In this document: positions 6,100 through 6,808 of the stretch, one piece after another
Layout of the letters: each line of letters begins with the position of its first letter
Position numbering within the stretch: position 1 is the first letter of the stretch
Assembly (NCBI GenBank): GCA_017989885.1
Contig: JAGNPA010000100.1
Coordinates: forward strand, 1 to 6,808
Origin: Aquabacterium sp.
GTDB lineage: Bacteria; Pseudomonadota; Gammaproteobacteria; Burkholderiales; Burkholderiaceae_C
Reading direction: 5' to 3'
DNA length: 6,808 nucleotides
Made by a program: the position numbers and the translations under genes
The notes under the pieces: generated by a model
What the model was told of the DNA's origin: nothing
What the model saw: the letters and a program-made list of their open reading frames with translations, nothing else
Database searches by the model: none

Positions 6100-6808
6100 G
6101 TGAACACCACCGCCACCTTGTCCCTGCGCGACCGCTGGTCGCTCTATCTCGACCTGATCCGCTGGGACCGCCCTCAGGGTTGGCTGCTGCTGCTGTGGCC
6201 CACCCTGATGGCCTTGTGGATGGCGGCAGGCGGTTTCCCGGGCTGGCACCTGCTCACGGTCTTCACCCTGGGCACCATCCTGATGCGCAGCGCGGGCTGC
6301 GCCGTCAACGACTTCGCCGACAAGGACATTGACCGCCACGTTGAGCGCACCGCGCAGCGCCCGCTCACCAGCGGCCGCATCTCCGTCAAGGAGGTCGTGC
6401 TCATCGGGGTGGTGCTGGCGCTGGTTTCGTTCGCGTTGGTGCTCACCACCAACGCCTACACCGTGGCGCTGTCCTTCGGGGCGCTGGCGGTCACCATCGT
6501 CTACCCCTTTACCAAGCGCTTCTTCGCGATGCCGCAGGCCGTGCTGGGCGTGGCCTATGCCTTCGGCATCCCGATGGCTTTCACGGCCGTCCTCAACGAG
6601 ATCCCGCCGGTGGTGGGGTGGTTGCTGGCCGGCAAGCTCGCCTGGGTCATTGCCTACGACACCGAATACGCCATGGTCGACCGCAACGACGACCTCAAGA
6701 TCGGCATCCGCACCTCGGCCATCACGCTGGGGCGCTTCGATGTGGCCGGGGTGATGAGCTTGTACGCGGTCTGCATCGCCTGTTGGTGGCAGGCGGGTCA
6801 ACTGACCG
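6100..6808 (+). CDS. ubiA: 4-hydroxybenzoate polyprenyltransferase UbiA (C-terminus beyond window)
   Basis: UbiA attaches the polyprenyl chain to 4-hydroxybenzoate, an early step of ubiquinone synthesis, in the inner membrane. The visible part is 236 codons; the E. coli enzyme has about 290 residues, so roughly 50 are missing. The N-terminus has the family stretch [20 protein letters not shown]. The first prenyl-diphosphate/Mg-binding motif is at 70-78 (NDFADKDID, then RT-QRPLTSG at 83-92), and the second is at 186-198 ([13 protein letters not shown], followed by LKIGIRT). All the key Asp residues are intact (71, 74, 78, 187, 194, 197, 198). Several hydrophobic membrane helices separate the motifs. 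The start is GTG at 6100: no ATG is available before the conserved region, the alternative TTG at 6118 is less likely, and upstream GTGs at 6019 and 6040 would overlap the channel gene. The RBS is weak. The 7-base gap to the previous stop shows no terminator, so the gene may be transcribed partly from the efflux promoter. Confidence 0.95.
   Translation, partial: MNTTATLSLRDRWSLYLDLIRWDRPQGWLLLLWPTLMALWMAAGGFPGWHLLTVFTLGTILMRSAGCAVNDFADKDIDRHVERTAQRPLTSGRISVKEVVLIGVVLALVSFALVLTTNAYTVALSFGALAVTIVYPFTKRFFAMPQAVLGVAYAFGIPMAFTAVLNEIPPVVGWLLAGKLAWVIAYDTEYAMVDRNDDLKIGIRTSAITLGRFDVAGVMSLYAVCIACWWQAGQLT

Noticed and set aside
5256..6116. Antisense and alternative-frame open frames over the channel gene, and the minus-strand frame over ubiA at 6082-6801
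   Set aside because: The channel and ubiA proteins carry continuous family motifs across these regions, so the overlapping frames are not real genes.
6093..6130. Intrinsic terminator after the channel gene
   Set aside because: The only repeat here has 5-base arms with a 2-base centre and no following T run, and it lies over the ubiA start.
1..6808. An undescribed system, mobile element, CRISPR array, tRNA or phage signature
   Set aside because: The window is almost fully occupied by a standard regulator-adaptor-pump-channel locus and ubiA. No repeats of array type, terminal inverted repeats, integrase/transposase motifs or tRNA cloverleaf were seen on either strand.

Overview
The window holds a complete RND-type (resistance-nodulation-division) tripartite efflux operon, flanked on the left by the first codons of its divergent TetR-family regulator and on the right by most of ubiA. 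The coding sequence is very GC-rich with strong G/C preference at third codon positions. The protein texture (AcrA/AcrB/OprM-like proteins, and a UbiA beginning with an [13 protein letters not shown] stretch) suggests a high-GC betaproteobacterium, probably Burkholderiales and perhaps Comamonadaceae or a relative. That placement is inferred from sequence feel, not from a search.

Layout. At 1-59 (minus) lie 19 codons of an AcrR/TtgR-like repressor, cut by the window edge. At 60-181 is a comparatively AT-rich divergent control region with a 22-bp inverted repeat (113-134), the likely operator; it overlaps the predicted -35 box of the regulator promoter and a possible -10 box of the efflux operon. 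At 182-1447 is the periplasmic adaptor lipoprotein (acrA/mexA-like). At 1460-4594 is the inner-membrane proton/drug antiporter (acrB/mexB-like). At 4587-6092 is the outer-membrane channel lipoprotein (oprM-like), whose start overlaps the acrB stop by 8 bases. At 6100-6808 is ubiA, which runs off the right edge.

How it works together. The AcrB-like trimer takes substrates from the periplasm and outer leaflet of the inner membrane and exchanges them for protons. The AcrA-like adaptor bridges it to the OprM-like duct, giving direct export across both membranes. By analogy with AcrR and TtgR, the TetR protein would bind the palindrome, repress both divergent promoters and release DNA on binding a pump substrate. 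UbiA (4-hydroxybenzoate polyprenyltransferase, ubiquinone pathway) follows the channel gene after only 7 bases with no visible terminator, so it may be partly cotranscribed with the pump.

This is mostly an ordinary, well-understood locus and I see no sign of an undescribed multi-gene system. The points worth a second look are the architecture of the operator, the unresolved adaptor start, substitutions in the AcrB drug pocket and switch loop, an apparent insertion in the channel protein, and the tight oprM-ubiA junction.
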